From Bacillota bacterium (GTDB lineage: Bacteria; Bacillota; Desulfotomaculia; Desulfotomaculales; JAJYZD01), in the NCBI GenBank assembly GCA_021800315.1, contig JAJYZD010000250.1, positions 1 to 5,163 on the forward strand: DNA of 5,163 nucleotides. Direction: 5' to 3'. Under the pieces are notes generated by a model that was not told where the DNA came from, searched no databases, and saw only the letters and a list, made by a program, of their open reading frames with translations. Made by a program: the position numbers and the translations under genes. Shown piece by piece: positions 4,850 to 5,163 of the stretch. Position 1 is the stretch's first letter, and the number at the start of each line of letters is the position of its first letter.

Positions 4850-5163
4850 CGGAAGATCCCGAGGTTTTCTCCGAACCGATTGACTTCTTGGTAAGGGAGG
4901 CCGATCGGTGGCGGGAGAAAGCCATTGAGCTGTCTGCTGAAAATTATTCCCTCAGGGCAGAGAATGAGCGACAGGCCCTGCTCGTCGCCGATTTGCAAAA
5001 GCAGATCCAGGCGCTGACGGCCAAGGTTAAAGATTTGGCCCACAGGTTGTTTGGCCGGAAAACGGAACAGGACAAAAAGGCGCCTTCGGCTGCCAGCGCT
5101 TCTTCCGAGCAAGAAGATTCCTCCGCTGCTAAGCCATCTTCCGAACAAACGCCGCCGCAGCCT
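4846..5163 (+). CDS. tnpC: IS66 family transposase (TnpC type), N-terminal part, continues past the window
   Basis: The 106 codons visible encode the N-terminus of an IS66-family transposase. Residues about 18-66 form a heptad-rich coiled coil (ELSAENYSLRAENERQALLV, then ADLQKQIQALTAKVKDLAHR). This is the leucine-zipper region thought to mediate multimerisation. It leads into LFGRKTEQ (68-75), matching the LFGRKSE signature found at this point in IS66 TnpC proteins. A low-complexity Ser/Glu/Pro/Ala linker (80-106) follows, as is typical before the zinc-finger and DDE catalytic domains, which lie beyond the window. The start is unclear. The frame is open from 4828, after a TGA at 4825-4827, and TTG 4846 is the first plausible start but has no ribosome binding site. 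ATG 4813 is in frame but is separated from the body by that TGA at codon 5, which may be a disabling mutation. The gene inserts into a HelD-like gene. Confidence 0.85.
   Translation, partial: MTEDPEVFSEPIDFLVREADRWREKAIELSAENYSLRAENERQALLVADLQKQIQALTAKVKDLAHRLFGRKTEQDKKAPSAASASSEQEDSSAAKPSSEQTPPQP

Larger units (their letters stand above)
4681..5163 (+). mobile_element. IS66-family insertion sequence, left part (right end outside window)
   Basis: The element is identified by its transposase (see the CDS at 4846). IS66 elements usually begin with GTAA and make 8-bp target duplications. GTAAATATTCGGTGAACCC starts at 4681, exactly where the HelD-like frame loses its character, so I place the left end there. 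The expected duplicated target would be GAGGAAAG (4673-4680). Only 165 bases separate this end from the transposase frame and they hold no tnpA or tnpB, which fits the transposase-only (ISBst12-like) branch of the family. The right end cannot be checked in this window. Confidence 0.65.

Noticed and set aside
4744..5148. Minus-strand open frame opposite the transposase
   Set aside because: The plus frame has the IS66 coiled coil and LFGRKTEQ motif; the minus frame has nothing recognisable.

Overview
The window looks like chromosomal DNA from a GC-rich anaerobic Firmicute, of the Moorella / Desulfotomaculum / Pelotomaculum kind. This is an inference from high GC coding DNA, strong GGAGG-type ribosome binding sites, a GTG start, an A-type flavodiiron protein of strict anaerobes, a HelD-like fragment and an IS66-family element. 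No single gene fixes the species.

Left part (1-2476): about 240 bases without a supportable gene come first. A 12-helix major facilitator superfamily exporter (minus strand, 1527-244) and a two-domain GNAT acetyltransferase (plus strand, 1607-2476) then diverge from a 79-base spacer that carries an 8-bp inverted repeat. Middle (2477-3827): a terminator-like hairpin, a second hairpin and an 11-bp direct repeat precede a complete flavodiiron protein gene, fprA. FprA reduces O2 and/or NO and so protects anaerobes; its electron-donor partner (rubredoxin or Hrb) is not in the window.

Right part (3828-5163) is a decayed and mobile stretch. Just after fprA lie a recognisable WD40-repeat remnant and then a degenerate second copy of the fprA 3' end, in which a Glu codon has become TAG. 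About 250 bases follow that I cannot assign. The base composition then becomes more AT-rich. A consensus -10 box with its -35 inside a perfect 16-bp inverted repeat drives a short gene start that resembles HelD, the RNA polymerase-recycling helicase. That gene is cut after 37 codons at a GTAA sequence, which I read as the left end of an IS66-family insertion sequence. The 5' part of its transposase (coiled coil plus the LFGRKTEQ motif) runs off the window.

The intact genes do not form an obvious pathway: they are an exporter, an acetyltransferase and an oxygen/NO detoxifying enzyme in separate transcription units. The most informative observations are the IS66 junction, the fprA tail relic, the WD40 relic, the promoter-embedded palindrome and the direct repeat ahead of fprA. 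I found no convincing evidence for a new multi-gene system.
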